A stretch of DNA of 64,000 nucleotides, taken from the NCBI RefSeq assembly GCF_013213835.1, contig NZ_JABSSU010000003.1:425796-489795 (forward strand). Reading direction: 5' to 3'. Shown piece after piece: positions 42,223-51,159 of the stretch. Both the position numbers and the translations under genes were made by a program. The notes beneath the pieces are model-generated. The model was not told the DNA's origin and did not search any database. It was given only the letters and a program-made list of their open reading frames with translations. Positions within the stretch are counted from its first letter, which is position 1, and every line of letters begins with the position of its first letter. This stretch comes from Winogradskyella sp. (lineage in GTDB: Bacteria; Bacteroidota; Bacteroidia; Flavobacteriales; Flavobacteriaceae).

Positions 42223-42984
42223 ATGAAACTTATTGAAGTTACACCAGAAAACGCTTTACAAGAGACATTTTTTTGTATTAAGGATACCAAACGTCATGGC
42301 TTTAAGGACAAATATAATTGGTTTAACAAACGCCATAAAGAAGGTATGCGCATTAAAATTCTAAAAAGTTATGCGGACAAGATGCTCGGATTCATTGAGT
42401 ATGTACCAGCAAAATTTGCTTGGCGCCCTATTGAAGGTGATAACTACATGTTTATACATTGCATCTATATCTATTCTAAAAAAGAGCGCCAAAAAGGCTA
42501 TGGTGCTCTATTACTAAAAGATGCTGAAAATGAAGCGAAAGCAAATGGATTAGACGGACTTTGCGTTATGACAAGTGATGGCGGTTGGCTAGCAAACAAA
42601 TCATTATTCGAAAAGAATGATTTTCATCAAATTGAAACTAAGGACAGATTTCAACTTCTGGCGAAAACTTGGAATACCGCCGCCTTACCACCAAAACTAA
42701 TAGATTGGCACGCAGAACAAAAAAAATATAAAGGATGGCATCTTTTATATTCAGATCAGTGTCCTTGGAATGAAAAGTCTGCAGAGGCCATTTTAAATCT
42801 AGCAATGGACGTAGGACTAGATATGACACTTACTAAAATTACGTCAGTGAAAGAGGCCAAAGCAGCACCTTCCGGTTTTGGTGTCTTTAACTTATTAAGA
42901 GATGGGCGACTTATTGTAGACCATTATATCAGTAATACAAGATTCAAAAACATTCTTAAGAAAGAACTCAATTTAAAAGTATAA
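42223..42984 (+). CDS. GNAT acetyltransferase with C-terminal YoaP domain
   Basis: The 253-residue protein has an N-terminal GNAT domain (FIHCIYIYSKKERQKGYGALLLKDAENEAKANGLDGLCVM, with the acetyl-CoA loop RQKGYG) and a YoaP-like domain from about residue 155 (LLYSDQCPWNEKSAEAILNLAMDVGLDMTLTKITSVKEAKAAPSGFGVFNLLRDGRLIVDHYISNTRFKNILKKEL). The combination is known but its substrate is not. A TAGTTTTAGT motif at 42196 lies 17 bases before the start. Confidence 0.85.
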   Translation: MKLIEVTPENALQETFFCIKDTKRHGFKDKYNWFNKRHKEGMRIKILKSYADKMLGFIEYVPAKFAWRPIEGDNYMFIHCIYIYSKKERQKGYGALLLKDAENEAKANGLDGLCVMTSDGGWLANKSLFEKNDFHQIETKDRFQLLAKTWNTAALPPKLIDWHAEQKKYKGWHLLYSDQCPWNEKSAEAILNLAMDVGLDMTLTKITSVKEAKAAPSGFGVFNLLRDGRLIVDHYISNTRFKNILKKELNLKV

Positions 42985-42988
42985 TATT

Positions 42989-43231
42989 ATGGAATTGCAA
43001 GATTTAATAACCTTCTTCGGATATATGTCTCTAATTAACTTTGGTGTGCTTTTATTTAGTTTCACCATAATCACTATATCTGGTAAATGGGTGCATCGTT
43101 TGCATGGTAAGATTTTTAATATACCTGAAGAGACCGTTGGTAAATCCTTATATCTAACCATTGCTTTTTATAAAATTCTGATTATTCTTTTCAATGTAGT
43201 ACCTTGGATTGTACTAAAATTAATGGCTTAA
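42989..43231 (+). CDS. Small DUF6868-like membrane protein
   Basis: This 80-residue protein has two membrane spans and a conserved central segment (GKWVHRLHGKIFNIPEETVGKSLYLTIAFYKI). It resembles DUF6868 proteins, whose role is unknown. It begins 4 bases after the GNAT gene, in the same direction. Confidence 0.65.
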   Translation: MELQDLITFFGYMSLINFGVLLFSFTIITISGKWVHRLHGKIFNIPEETVGKSLYLTIAFYKILIILFNVVPWIVLKLMA

Positions 43232-43258
43232 CTTTAAGGAATTAAACACGCTTAAGTA

Positions 43259-43582
43259 TTGAATTTATTAGACTATTGCGTTTCTTTAAGACATCAAGGC
43301 CTCAACAAAAACGAGATTAAAGCCAAATTAAAAGAAAAAGATGTTGATAGTATTCAAATAGAGCACTATTTGAAAAAGTCTGATGAGATCTATTTAAATC
43401 AACTTGTAAATAATAAACAAAAGCAAAAGTCTAAAACCACCTTGGATCGCAATATTAAAACTGTGCTTTTAATATTGAGCCTTTTACTTCTGGTCGTTGC
43501 ATTTTATGGCTACGCCACCATCGGACTAATAGGTCTATTTGCTATTTGGAGCATAGTTGATTATGGTTCGTATAGAAAATAA
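43259..43582 (+). CDS. Small membrane protein with helical N-terminus
   Basis: The frame begins with a TTG at 43259 and gives 107 residues. A helical segment (LLDYCVSLRHQGLNKNEIKAKLKEKDVDSIQIEHYLKKSDEIY) is followed by two membrane spans (VLLILSLLLLVVAFYGYATI and GLFAIWSIVDYG). The segment resembles the C-terminal tail of the 35877-36962 protein (EEEIRAELTKMGWD), a short winged or helix-turn-helix-like motif. No family is recognised. Confidence 0.55.
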   Translation: MNLLDYCVSLRHQGLNKNEIKAKLKEKDVDSIQIEHYLKKSDEIYLNQLVNNKQKQKSKTTLDRNIKTVLLILSLLLLVVAFYGYATIGLIGLFAIWSIVDYGSYRK

Positions 43583-43767
43583 ACTAACCAAATATCATAA
43601 GACATAATAAAAATAAAGCCACTGCATTAAAAGTAGCATCAAGGCTTGTTTCTCTTAAATTTCCGTGATAGGAAAATATTTACAATTTTCATATATTTGA
43701 GAGAATACCAATATCTAGACAGTTTTTCTGATAAAGAATTTCAGTCTTATTAAACACCTTTTTGTTC

Positions 43768-45012
43768 ATGGACCAATCATTAAAAGACATTTGTAACTCT
43801 AGTAAAACTAAGTTTGATTTAACATCGGCTTCAGATCAGACTTATTTATACGACCTTATTGAGACTATTAAGGACTACCCTATAAGTGATATTCTTGAGC
43901 TTGGTAATGATAAAAACTCGCCTTTAGCATTTAGAATGGCAGCGAAAATTGCTGATTCTAAAAAATATATTGATGACTCAAATCATAAGCTAAAAATAGG
44001 TGTGGTATATGCCATGTGGGGCGAACAAAATAGACTAAAGAAAAGAAGCGACGATAATCCTAATGGCGAAGATTCTTTAAACGTTAAAGTGAATCAGTTA
44101 TCATGGCTTTTGAAGGACTCTAATATAGAATGGAAACTCTATGCTGTAGATGATGGTTGTCCTCATGGCAGTGGAGATTTAGCAGAATCTATACGTAAGT
44201 CTTCAGAATACGCAGATCAAATTGAAGTTTTATTTCTAGAAAAAAACTTACCATCCACTAGTCAACCTTTGAAAAATTTAAAATCTGCTGACGACTCTAG
44301 AAAAGGTGGCGCTATTCTTTTAGGTTGTGACAAAGCACTAAAGGATAATGTAGATGTTGTTATTTATACGGATGCTGATAATTCGGTGCATTTATCTCAA
44401 ATAGGATTGCTGCTAAGACCTCATCTTGAAGCTGGACATAACGTTGTTTTAGGAAACAGAAAGGACCCAAATGCCGTATTAGTAAAGCAAGAGAACCGTT
44501 GGGGAATTGGTATTAAAGCCTTAAGACATATGCAACGCATGATTGGTGTTAATATTTTTTCTCGTAACATTAGGGACTCACAGGCTGCATTTAAACTATA
44601 TCATAAAGATATCGCTACAGAAATCTTGAAAAACCCTTCTGTTTTTGACTTCTCATTCGACTCAGATTGGATTGCCTGTGTTATTGGAATGGGTGAAGAA
44701 TTTGCAATGGTTCCTTTTGCATTTGTGGACTCATTTGCTGAGTCTGCATCCATAGTTCAAGGCCCTATGACAACTTGGGAAACCCTTTTAAAAGGCTTAA
44801 TAACTGCGCTTAGAGCTAGAGGAATTGATCATAATGAAGATATGGCAAGAGTTGTGATGGAACATATCGAAACACATCACGACCTAGATCTTCTTATAAA
44901 TGATTTACCAGAAGAACTTGTTGATGCTGAAGATAAAGACCTTGGTGATCCTAATGTAATGTCACCAAAAGCTATGGAGGATTGGATTATCAGCAAAAAG
45001 AAAACAAGCTAA
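43768..45012 (+). CDS. GT-A (family 2-like) glycosyltransferase
   Basis: The ATG at 43768 gives 414 residues; a TTG two codons earlier is possible. The nucleotide-sugar motifs are IEWKLYAVDDGCPHGSGDLAESIR and VDVVIYTDADNSVHLSQIGLLL, where DAD is the metal-binding DXD. Further on are NVVLGNRKDPNAV, RDSQAAFKLYHKDI and FDFSFDSDWIACV. Flanking helical extensions (residues 1-70 and about 330-414) distinguish it from small GT2 enzymes. The acceptor is unknown. An unknown protein and a GH16 follow in the same direction. Confidence 0.8.
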   Translation: MDQSLKDICNSSKTKFDLTSASDQTYLYDLIETIKDYPISDILELGNDKNSPLAFRMAAKIADSKKYIDDSNHKLKIGVVYAMWGEQNRLKKRSDDNPNGEDSLNVKVNQLSWLLKDSNIEWKLYAVDDGCPHGSGDLAESIRKSSEYADQIEVLFLEKNLPSTSQPLKNLKSADDSRKGGAILLGCDKALKDNVDVVIYTDADNSVHLSQIGLLLRPHLEAGHNVVLGNRKDPNAVLVKQENRWGIGIKALRHMQRMIGVNIFSRNIRDSQAAFKLYHKDIATEILKNPSVFDFSFDSDWIACVIGMGEEFAMVPFAFVDSFAESASIVQGPMTTWETLLKGLITALRARGIDHNEDMARVVMEHIETHHDLDLLINDLPEELVDAEDKDLGDPNVMSPKAMEDWIISKKKTS

Positions 45013-45079
45013 ATGTTAGAACACAATCTTAATCGCAACCTAAATACGTCATATTTTATAGTAGTAGATTAAGTATCTC

Positions 45080-45802
45080 ATGGCATTTTTAAGAAGAATA
45101 CGCGATTATATTGAACGAGAAATGTTTCTAAATGAGCTATATGACGATGCTAGGAATCTAGATCATGTGTTACTCGCCAAACGGTTAGAACTACTTAACA
45201 ACATAGCAACACCACTTTTTAGAGATATTGGCTTAAACCATTGGAATGGCAAATACCAGTGGTACAGTGATTTTAATTCGGAAGGTATAAAGCATGTTAT
45301 TGAATTTAATTTACTCAAAGGTTTTTCAGGTGGTTTCACATATGGTAATTGCTACAATTTTGTACCAACATTTTCTGGCAAAAAATTAATACATCACCGC
45401 ACAGAAAAATCAACAAAGCTTATCTATTATAAACGATCAGACCGTTGGCAAAATGCAATTGAAACTCATCGACCTATAAATCCTGATCGTATAAATACCG
45501 CCAATGCAAAGAAGTTTCAAAAAACCTTAAAATACGTTCTTAAAAAAAACATTACACCTTTTAACACGTGGTTTAAACAAAATAGCACCATTGATGACAA
45601 TATTTTATCACTAAAGAAAGAATTACTTCACCCATCACAAGAAGCAGGAATACGGATCATTTCAGACGAGTATATATTAGCATTCTTGTACAAACAAAAA
45701 GAAGATTTAACTAACGCCGAACATTGGATGCAAGAGCACTTTAAAAAAGGGGTTCATAATGACATTCAGATGGAATTGTTAATGAAGCGATTAAAAAATT
45801 AA
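45080..45802 (+). CDS. Protein of unknown function between a GT2 and a GH16
   Basis: The 240-residue protein has a helical N-terminus (FLRRIRDYIEREMFLNELYDDARN), then a beta-rich central part (YQWYSDFNSEGIKHVIEFNLLKGFSGGFTYGNCYNFVPTFSGK) similar in flavour to DUF4304 proteins, and a helical C-terminus. No signal peptide or membrane span is visible. Its place between a glycosyltransferase and a GH16 enzyme points to a role in carbohydrate handling, but this is context only. Confidence 0.5.
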   Translation: MAFLRRIRDYIEREMFLNELYDDARNLDHVLLAKRLELLNNIATPLFRDIGLNHWNGKYQWYSDFNSEGIKHVIEFNLLKGFSGGFTYGNCYNFVPTFSGKKLIHHRTEKSTKLIYYKRSDRWQNAIETHRPINPDRINTANAKKFQKTLKYVLKKNITPFNTWFKQNSTIDDNILSLKKELLHPSQEAGIRIISDEYILAFLYKQKEDLTNAEHWMQEHFKKGVHNDIQMELLMKRLKN

Positions 45803-45808
45803 AAGAGT

Positions 45809-46537
45809 TTGAAAAAAAGATCTTATAAACTCATATGGTCCGAAGAATTTAATATTGATGTTCTTAACTCAGATATTTGGTCTTTTGAAGAAGGTGAAGT
45901 TCGTAATAATGAAAAACAATATTACACCAAAAACCGAAATAAGAATTGTCGAATTACAGACGGAAAACTCATTCTTGAAGCACATAAAGAAGACTACAAA
46001 GGATATCAATATACATCCAGCAGTATCATAACAAAGCATAAAAAAGAATTCCTCTATGGCAGAATTGAGGTTAGTGCTAAATTACCGCAAGGTAAAGGCA
46101 TTTGGCCAGCTATATGGATGTTGGGTACAAACATAGATGAGATACATTGGCCTCTATGCGGTGAGATAGATATAATGGAAAATGTTGGCTACGATCCTAA
46201 CAAAGTACATGGTAATATTCATACAAAGGCATTCAACCACAATTTAGAAACTAATAAAGGAGCTTTTATTGAAAATGATACGTTGCACGAAAAGTTTCAT
46301 CTTTATGCCATTGACTGGACTGAAGATCAAGTAGATTTTTATTTTAATGATACTAAGTATTTCAGTTTTTATTATGACAAAAAAAATGACATCAAAACTT
46401 GGCCATTCAGTCAACCGCACTATTTACTTATTAATCTTGCCGTAGGTGGTTTTTGGGGTGGAAAAGAAGGTATTGATGATTCTATTTTTCCACAAAAGTA
46501 TATGATTGATTTTATAAAGTATTATGAAATTATCTAG
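45809..46537 (+). CDS. GH16 glucanase without a signal peptide
   Basis: The 242-residue protein covers a full GH16 domain: KLIWSEEFNIDVLNSDIWSFEEGEVRNNEKQYYT, FLYGRIEVSAKLPQGKGIWPAIWMLG and the catalytic EIDIMENVGYDPNKVHGNIH (both glutamates about residues 113 and 118), ending LLINLAVGGFWGG. This matches laminarinases. The start is TTG at 45809, directly after the upstream gene, and no hydrophobic leader precedes the domain, so the enzyme should be cytoplasmic, unusual for this family. The neighbours (GT2, unknown) suggest an internal polysaccharide or oligosaccharide pathway. Confidence 0.88.
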   Translation: MKKRSYKLIWSEEFNIDVLNSDIWSFEEGEVRNNEKQYYTKNRNKNCRITDGKLILEAHKEDYKGYQYTSSSIITKHKKEFLYGRIEVSAKLPQGKGIWPAIWMLGTNIDEIHWPLCGEIDIMENVGYDPNKVHGNIHTKAFNHNLETNKGAFIENDTLHEKFHLYAIDWTEDQVDFYFNDTKYFSFYYDKKNDIKTWPFSQPHYLLINLAVGGFWGGKEGIDDSIFPQKYMIDFIKYYEII

Positions 46538-46554
46538 GTTGCCTTACAAAGAGT

Positions 46555-47787
46555 TTATTTATTCTTCTCCTCTATCCATTTACTCAAATACTTGGTGCTT
46601 TGCAAAGTCTGATGTTGCAAGATATTCCCTATAAAATTGTTTTCTCTATGTGTTTTAAGTGTGCCTCTTAAATTAGATACTTTTGCGGCGAAGCCTTCAC
46701 TAAATTGAGAGGTATTAAACCTATCATTTATAACTTTAAAACCTTTGGCTTGTTTGGTATTCCAAACACTTGCATCAGTATAAAGCGAAACCGCCTTTGT
46801 AGCAAACGCTCTAACATCATCAATCACAAATCCGTTAGGTTCTAATTCACCAAACATACCTTCAGAGGCAATTGTTGACATCATACATGGTGTTCCATTT
46901 TTCATGGCATCAAAAAGTTTACCTTTAAGACCTGCGCCAAAACGTAAAGGAGCTAGACAAACTCTATAATGTTGCATCACTTCATTAACATTCTCAACAA
47001 AACCTTTTATTAAAAAGCCATCCTTATCATTACGCAACTGGGTAACTTTCTGAGGCTCATACGCGCCATAAATATGTAATTCTGCCTTTGGAAGTTTCGC
47101 TTTAATTAATGGCCATATCGTTTGTTTTAAGTATAACACATTATCATAATTTGGTGGATGCAAAAAATTGCCAATAGTCATAAAGTGTTGTCGTTCTTCA
47201 AAAGCTGGCAGATGGTTTGTGTTTTCTTCAGTAATCTTATCTAACAAAAACGGTAAATAGTGTAGTAAGCTATCATCAATACGAAACTGATTTCTAAGAA
47301 TATCTATTTCAGCTTCAGAAATCATTATACTTAAATCACTGCGATATATACTAGCTATTTCTCGCTTTGTTGTATCATTTTGAAGTAATTCTACTGATAA
47401 TTCAGTATTGGCTTTTAAAGCTTGTTCCCTAGCCTTTCTTAAGCCATGAAAGTCTTCTGTGTCTAAAATTCGAACTGCCTTGGGACATTGCTCAGCTATT
47501 CGCCAACCATATTGTTCTTCAATCATAAAGCGATCGAATACGACAATATCAGGATTCAATTCTGCAACAAAGGCATCGAACGTACTATCATTTAACTGAA
47601 TCTCTGTAGTCTCAACATTGATAGCATTTAGATTGTAAGTCTTGTCAGAGATTTTAGCAGCGCAAGCAAAAACAATATCATAAGCTTGACTTTGAAATTG
47701 CTCAATAATCTGCAACATTCGGCTTCCTGCTGCTGAGCTATCTGGCTCAGGCCACACGAAACCTATGATTAATAACTGTTTTGTCAT
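46555..47787 (-). CDS. Glycosyltransferase family 4-like
   Basis: The 410-residue protein has the two-domain GT-B layout. The N-terminal domain opens IGFVWPEPDSSAAGSRMLQII; the C-terminal domain carries YDNVLYLKQTIWPLIKAKLPKAELHIYGAYEP and ends in VCLAPLRFGAGLKGKLFDAMKNGTPCMMSTIASEGM, where GAGLKGKL and the E of SEGM form the donor-binding site. It transfers a nucleotide-sugar to an unknown acceptor, perhaps a surface glycan. It converges with the GH16 gene. Confidence 0.88.
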   Translation of the reverse strand: MTKQLLIIGFVWPEPDSSAAGSRMLQIIEQFQSQAYDIVFACAAKISDKTYNLNAINVETTEIQLNDSTFDAFVAELNPDIVVFDRFMIEEQYGWRIAEQCPKAVRILDTEDFHGLRKAREQALKANTELSVELLQNDTTKREIASIYRSDLSIMISEAEIDILRNQFRIDDSLLHYLPFLLDKITEENTNHLPAFEERQHFMTIGNFLHPPNYDNVLYLKQTIWPLIKAKLPKAELHIYGAYEPQKVTQLRNDKDGFLIKGFVENVNEVMQHYRVCLAPLRFGAGLKGKLFDAMKNGTPCMMSTIASEGMFGELEPNGFVIDDVRAFATKAVSLYTDASVWNTKQAKGFKVINDRFNTSQFSEGFAAKVSNLRGTLKTHRENNFIGNILQHQTLQSTKYLSKWIEEKNK

Positions 47788-47841
47788 TAATTTGATACTT
47801 TACAATCTGATTGAGACAAAGATTAAATGCATCTTTTAAGG

Positions 47842-48321
47842 CTATTGTGGTTCCTTTAAAAACGCATATTTAATGCGAGCTGTTTGCACCCATTTTTCAA
47901 CGGACTCAATCTGTTCCTTTGTTAATTTAGCATCACTATGCGTCCAAGTGTAACTTGGTAAAGGCATGTGTCCTTCTTCTACTTCTTCGGCTAGCTCTTC
48001 TAATTTATGGTCTTTCTTTTTATCGGAGTAATCATCCCACTTTGAAACATTAAAATGTCCCTTGCCATGTTCTATATGATCATTTAACCAATAATTTACT
48101 GGTGTAATATTGTTATACCAAGGATATCTTGTATGATCGCTATGACAATCTAAACATGCATTTTTAAGTATGAGTTTCACATCTTCTGGTGGATTGGTGT
48201 CTTCAAAAAACGCCTCTACAGACGCCAAATCACCTTCATTTTTCTCAGGGCCAAAAAACTGGGCAATAACTAATACAACTAAAAGTACAATACCTATTTT
48301 CTTCAGAGATTTTTTTATCAT
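47842..48321 (-). CDS. Haem-binding domain protein
   Basis: This 159-residue protein has an N-terminal membrane anchor (KKIGIVLLVVLVIAQFFG) and a Haem_bd-like domain: CLDCHSDHTRYPWYNNITPVNYWLNDHIEHGKGHFNVSKWDDY. The CxxCH motif indicates a c-type haem, and the trailing GHMPLPSYTWTHSDAKL resembles a second haem ligand. It would act in the periplasm in electron transfer. Its start codon (CAT at 48319-48321) overlaps a candidate start of the divergent gene. Confidence 0.85.
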   Translation of the reverse strand: MIKKSLKKIGIVLLVVLVIAQFFGPEKNEGDLASVEAFFEDTNPPEDVKLILKNACLDCHSDHTRYPWYNNITPVNYWLNDHIEHGKGHFNVSKWDDYSDKKKDHKLEELAEEVEEGHMPLPSYTWTHSDAKLTKEQIESVEKWVQTARIKYAFLKEPQ

Positions 48322-48361
48322 GGTTTTTTACTATTTTACGTCGGTTAAAATAACAAAGGTT

Positions 48362-48937
48362 TTGACAAAAGACCAACTTTATAAAGAATTAAATTACGTC
48401 AATCACTCTAGAAAGAAACGCCTTTTCTACGCCAACATGGTAATAGAAAATCCTAATTTAATAGCACCATTACTAGAAATTCTCTTTGAAGTAGACGATA
48501 AAATATCTTGCAGAGCAGCATGGGTTTTTGAGTTTATGTGTGGTGAGAAGTTAGAGGCCATCATCCCTCATTTAGATGTCTTTACTGCAAATGTATCTAA
48601 AGTTCATTTAGATCCGGCTGTGAGACCAATGGCAAAGATTTGTGAATATCTCATCAAAGCTTTCTATGCTAAGAAACCATCTAAAATAAAATCGGCTTTG
48701 ACTGAAAAGCATAAAGAAAAAATTATTGAAGCCTGTTTTGATTGGATGATAAATGATGAAAAAATTGCACCAAAGGCATACTCTATGAATGCTTTATATC
48801 TTTTAGGTTCTGAATACGATTGGATACATCCGGAATTGGCGTTGATTTTAGAGCGCGATTTTCAGATGCAAAGTTCGGGTTTTAAAGCAAGAGCAAGACA
48901 TATTTTAAAGAAAATAAAGTCCAAAATTATGGATTAG
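48362..48937 (+). CDS. HEAT-like helical-repeat protein of unknown function
   Basis: I chose the TTG at 48362, giving MTKDQLYKELNYVNHSRKKRLFYAN and 191 residues. The ATG at 48320 is possible and would overlap the start of the divergent haem protein. The rest is helical (LIAPLLEILFEVDDKISCRAAWVFEFMCGEKLEAIIPHLDVFT ... AVRPMAKICEYLIKAFY), in pairs of helices like HEAT or adaptin repeats. The function is unknown. It lies upstream of purB in the same direction. Confidence 0.65.
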   Translation: MTKDQLYKELNYVNHSRKKRLFYANMVIENPNLIAPLLEILFEVDDKISCRAAWVFEFMCGEKLEAIIPHLDVFTANVSKVHLDPAVRPMAKICEYLIKAFYAKKPSKIKSALTEKHKEKIIEACFDWMINDEKIAPKAYSMNALYLLGSEYDWIHPELALILERDFQMQSSGFKARARHILKKIKSKIMD

Positions 48938-48989
48938 TTAAGTGTAAAAAACTTCTAACCCCTAACTTCTTACTTTATACTTACTTTGT

Positions 48990-48997
48990 TATCTTTG
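48990..48997 (+). promoter_or_regulatory. Candidate -7 box for purB
   Basis: TATCTTTG is a full TAnnTTTG box 23 bases before the purB start. No TTG is found at -33. Confidence 0.45.
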
Positions 48998-49020
48998 AAG
49001 CTTTAAAATTTTGAACTCAG

Positions 49021-50364
49021 ATGGCACTTTCACAACTTAATGCAATTTCACCAATTGATGGCAGATACAGATCAAAAGTAGATGCTCTAGGTAACTATTT
49101 CTCTGAAGAAGCTCTTATAAAATATAGAGTCCTCGTTGAAATAGAGTACTTTATTGCATTATGCGAATTACCATTACCACAATTAGCGTCTGTTTCTAAT
49201 ACGCTTTTCGATAGTTTGAGATCTATTTATAAAGATTTTACCGTAGAAGATGCTACTGCAATAAAAAACATAGAGAAAGTCACAAATCATGATGTTAAAG
49301 CTGTTGAGTATTTTATTAAAGAAAAATTTGATGCTTTAGGCTTATCTGAATATAAAGAGTTCATTCACTTCGGATTAACATCTCAAGATATCAATAATAC
49401 TGCAATTCCGTTAAGTATTAAGGATGCCATGAATGATGTTTATGTACCAGAATATCTGACATTATTAAAGAAAATTGAGGAATTGGCTGGGGACTGGGCA
49501 GAAGTTTCGATGTTAGCAAGAACACATGGTCAACCTGCTTCACCAACGCGTCTAGGAAAAGAAATCCTGGTATTTGCGACAAGATTAAAAGAACAATTTA
49601 ATTTATTGAATGACATACCAAGTGCTGCTAAATTTGGTGGTGCAACTGGTAACTTTAACGCGCATAAAGTAGCATATCCAAATATTGACTGGAAAGCTTT
49701 TGGAACCAAATTTGTACAAGAAAAATTAGGTCTACAACACTCATTCCCAACAACTCAGATTGAGCATTACGACCATGCAGCAGCTTTATTTGATACTTTA
49801 AAACGTGTAAATAATATTATTATAGATTTAGATAGAGACATTTGGACCTATGTTTCTATGGACTATTTTAAACAAAAAATTAAAAAAGGAGAAGTTGGTA
49901 GTTCAGCCATGCCACATAAGGTGAATCCTATTGATTTTGAAAATAGTGAGGGAAACCTAGGTATTGCTAATGCTATTTTTGAACATTTGGCTGCAAAACT
50001 TCCGATTTCAAGATTACAGCGAGATCTTACAGATAGTACTGTTTTAAGAAATGTTGGTGTGCCTTTTGGACATACTATTATAGGATTTAAATCTACATTA
50101 AAAGGCTTAGGTAAGTTATTATTAAATGCTTCAAAATTTGAAGAAGACTTAGAGAATAACTGGGCTGTTGTTGCGGAAGCGATTCAAACCATATTAAGGC
50201 GTGAAGCTTATCCTAATCCATATGAAGCTTTAAAAGGTTTAACGAGAACCAATGCCGCAATAAACCAAAATTCTATTTCGAATTTTATTGATACCTTAGA
50301 GGTTTCTGATGCAATAAAAGCTGAATTAAAAAGCATAACACCAAGTAATTATACAGGTATATGA
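49021..50364 (+). CDS. purB: Adenylosuccinate lyase
   Basis: This 447-residue protein has the fumarase/aspartase-superfamily signature GSSAMPHKVNPIDFENSEGN near residue 297 and other conserved segments, LARTHGQPASPTRLGKEI and FGLTSQDINNTAIPLS, which carry the catalytic His and Ser. It makes AMP and an intermediate of IMP synthesis by removing fumarate. The length is as in other PurB enzymes. The next gene starts 4 bases inside its stop. Confidence 0.97.
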   Translation: MALSQLNAISPIDGRYRSKVDALGNYFSEEALIKYRVLVEIEYFIALCELPLPQLASVSNTLFDSLRSIYKDFTVEDATAIKNIEKVTNHDVKAVEYFIKEKFDALGLSEYKEFIHFGLTSQDINNTAIPLSIKDAMNDVYVPEYLTLLKKIEELAGDWAEVSMLARTHGQPASPTRLGKEILVFATRLKEQFNLLNDIPSAAKFGGATGNFNAHKVAYPNIDWKAFGTKFVQEKLGLQHSFPTTQIEHYDHAAALFDTLKRVNNIIIDLDRDIWTYVSMDYFKQKIKKGEVGSSAMPHKVNPIDFENSEGNLGIANAIFEHLAAKLPISRLQRDLTDSTVLRNVGVPFGHTIIGFKSTLKGLGKLLLNASKFEEDLENNWAVVAEAIQTILRREAYPNPYEALKGLTRTNAAINQNSISNFIDTLEVSDAIKAELKSITPSNYTGI

Positions 50365-50564
50365 GTTTAGTCTCATTAAATAAAAATACGATAGCCTTAA
50401 TTGTAGTAAGTATCATTGCCATTGCATTTTTTGTGTGTGGAATGCTAGACATACTCGATTATGTTATTGTGAAGGCACTTTTATTTTTGGGTATAGCTAC
50501 AATATCAATAATAGCATTTGTTTCGGGTATAAATAATGCAACAAAAAATCGCTCTAAAGATTAA
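50361..50564 (+). CDS. Small two-span membrane protein
   Basis: The 67-residue protein has two hydrophobic segments (ALIVVSIIAIAFFVCGMLDILDYVIV and ALLFLGIATISIIAFVSGI) and a short charged tail. Its ATG overlaps the end of purB by 4 bases, indicating cotranslation. The function is unknown. Confidence 0.6.
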   Translation: MSLVSLNKNTIALIVVSIIAIAFFVCGMLDILDYVIVKALLFLGIATISIIAFVSGINNATKNRSKD

Positions 50565-50603
50565 CTCGAGAGCGACCTATTAACATTCTAAATAACTGTC
50601 AGT

Positions 50604-51149
50604 TTATTTAAAAAAATCTGTAATTCCATTTAAATTGGCATCTTCAAAGTTCATATCCTTTAGCGCCGATTGAAGCGACATTAGTTTTCCTGCGTTCATA
50701 TCATCACCTAATACTCTTGCAACTAAAAAACCTTTATCATTGGCATTTGCAAATACAATGAGCTCATCTATGCTGTCTACATCACCTATAAAATTCACTG
50801 AAAATTTACCATCAGTGCTATTTCCCCCACGCATTAATTCCTCGTACTTCTCATTCTTAAGTATCACCTTAACTTTTTTCAGTTCTTCTTTATACTCTTC
50901 AATATTATCTACATCAACTTTAAATGCTAATACATTTAATTTGTCGATAGATTCATAAGCTTCTTTTTGCTCATCAGTAAAATCAACGTTTTCAACATTA
51001 ATTAAACTCGTTGGTAAATCTGCAGAAATAAAACCTGGTTTAAGCTCATTGTCCACAAAATACGTTTGCAATGATGGTCCTTGATTGCAGCTTGTAAAAG
51101 CCACAACCAAAGTCAGCATCGCGATTATTTTTTTGATTGATTGTTTCAT
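50604..51149 (-). CDS. DUF4252 lipoprotein
   Basis: The ATG at 51149 gives a 181-residue lipoprotein (VAFTSC, Cys about residue 21); an in-frame ATG at 51167 would overlap the preceding gene. The domain has the DUF4252 pattern: SLINVENVDFTDEQKEAYESIDKLNVLAFKVD, then NSTDGKFSVNFIGDVDSIDELIVFANANDKGFLVARVLGDDMNAGKLMSLQSAL. The function of DUF4252 is unknown. It follows a second DUF4252 gene in the sigma-factor operon. Confidence 0.85.
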   Translation of the reverse strand: MKQSIKKIIAMLTLVVAFTSCNQGPSLQTYFVDNELKPGFISADLPTSLINVENVDFTDEQKEAYESIDKLNVLAFKVDVDNIEEYKEELKKVKVILKNEKYEELMRGGNSTDGKFSVNFIGDVDSIDELIVFANANDKGFLVARVLGDDMNAGKLMSLQSALKDMNFEDANLNGITDFFK

Positions 51150-51159
51150 GGTATACTTA

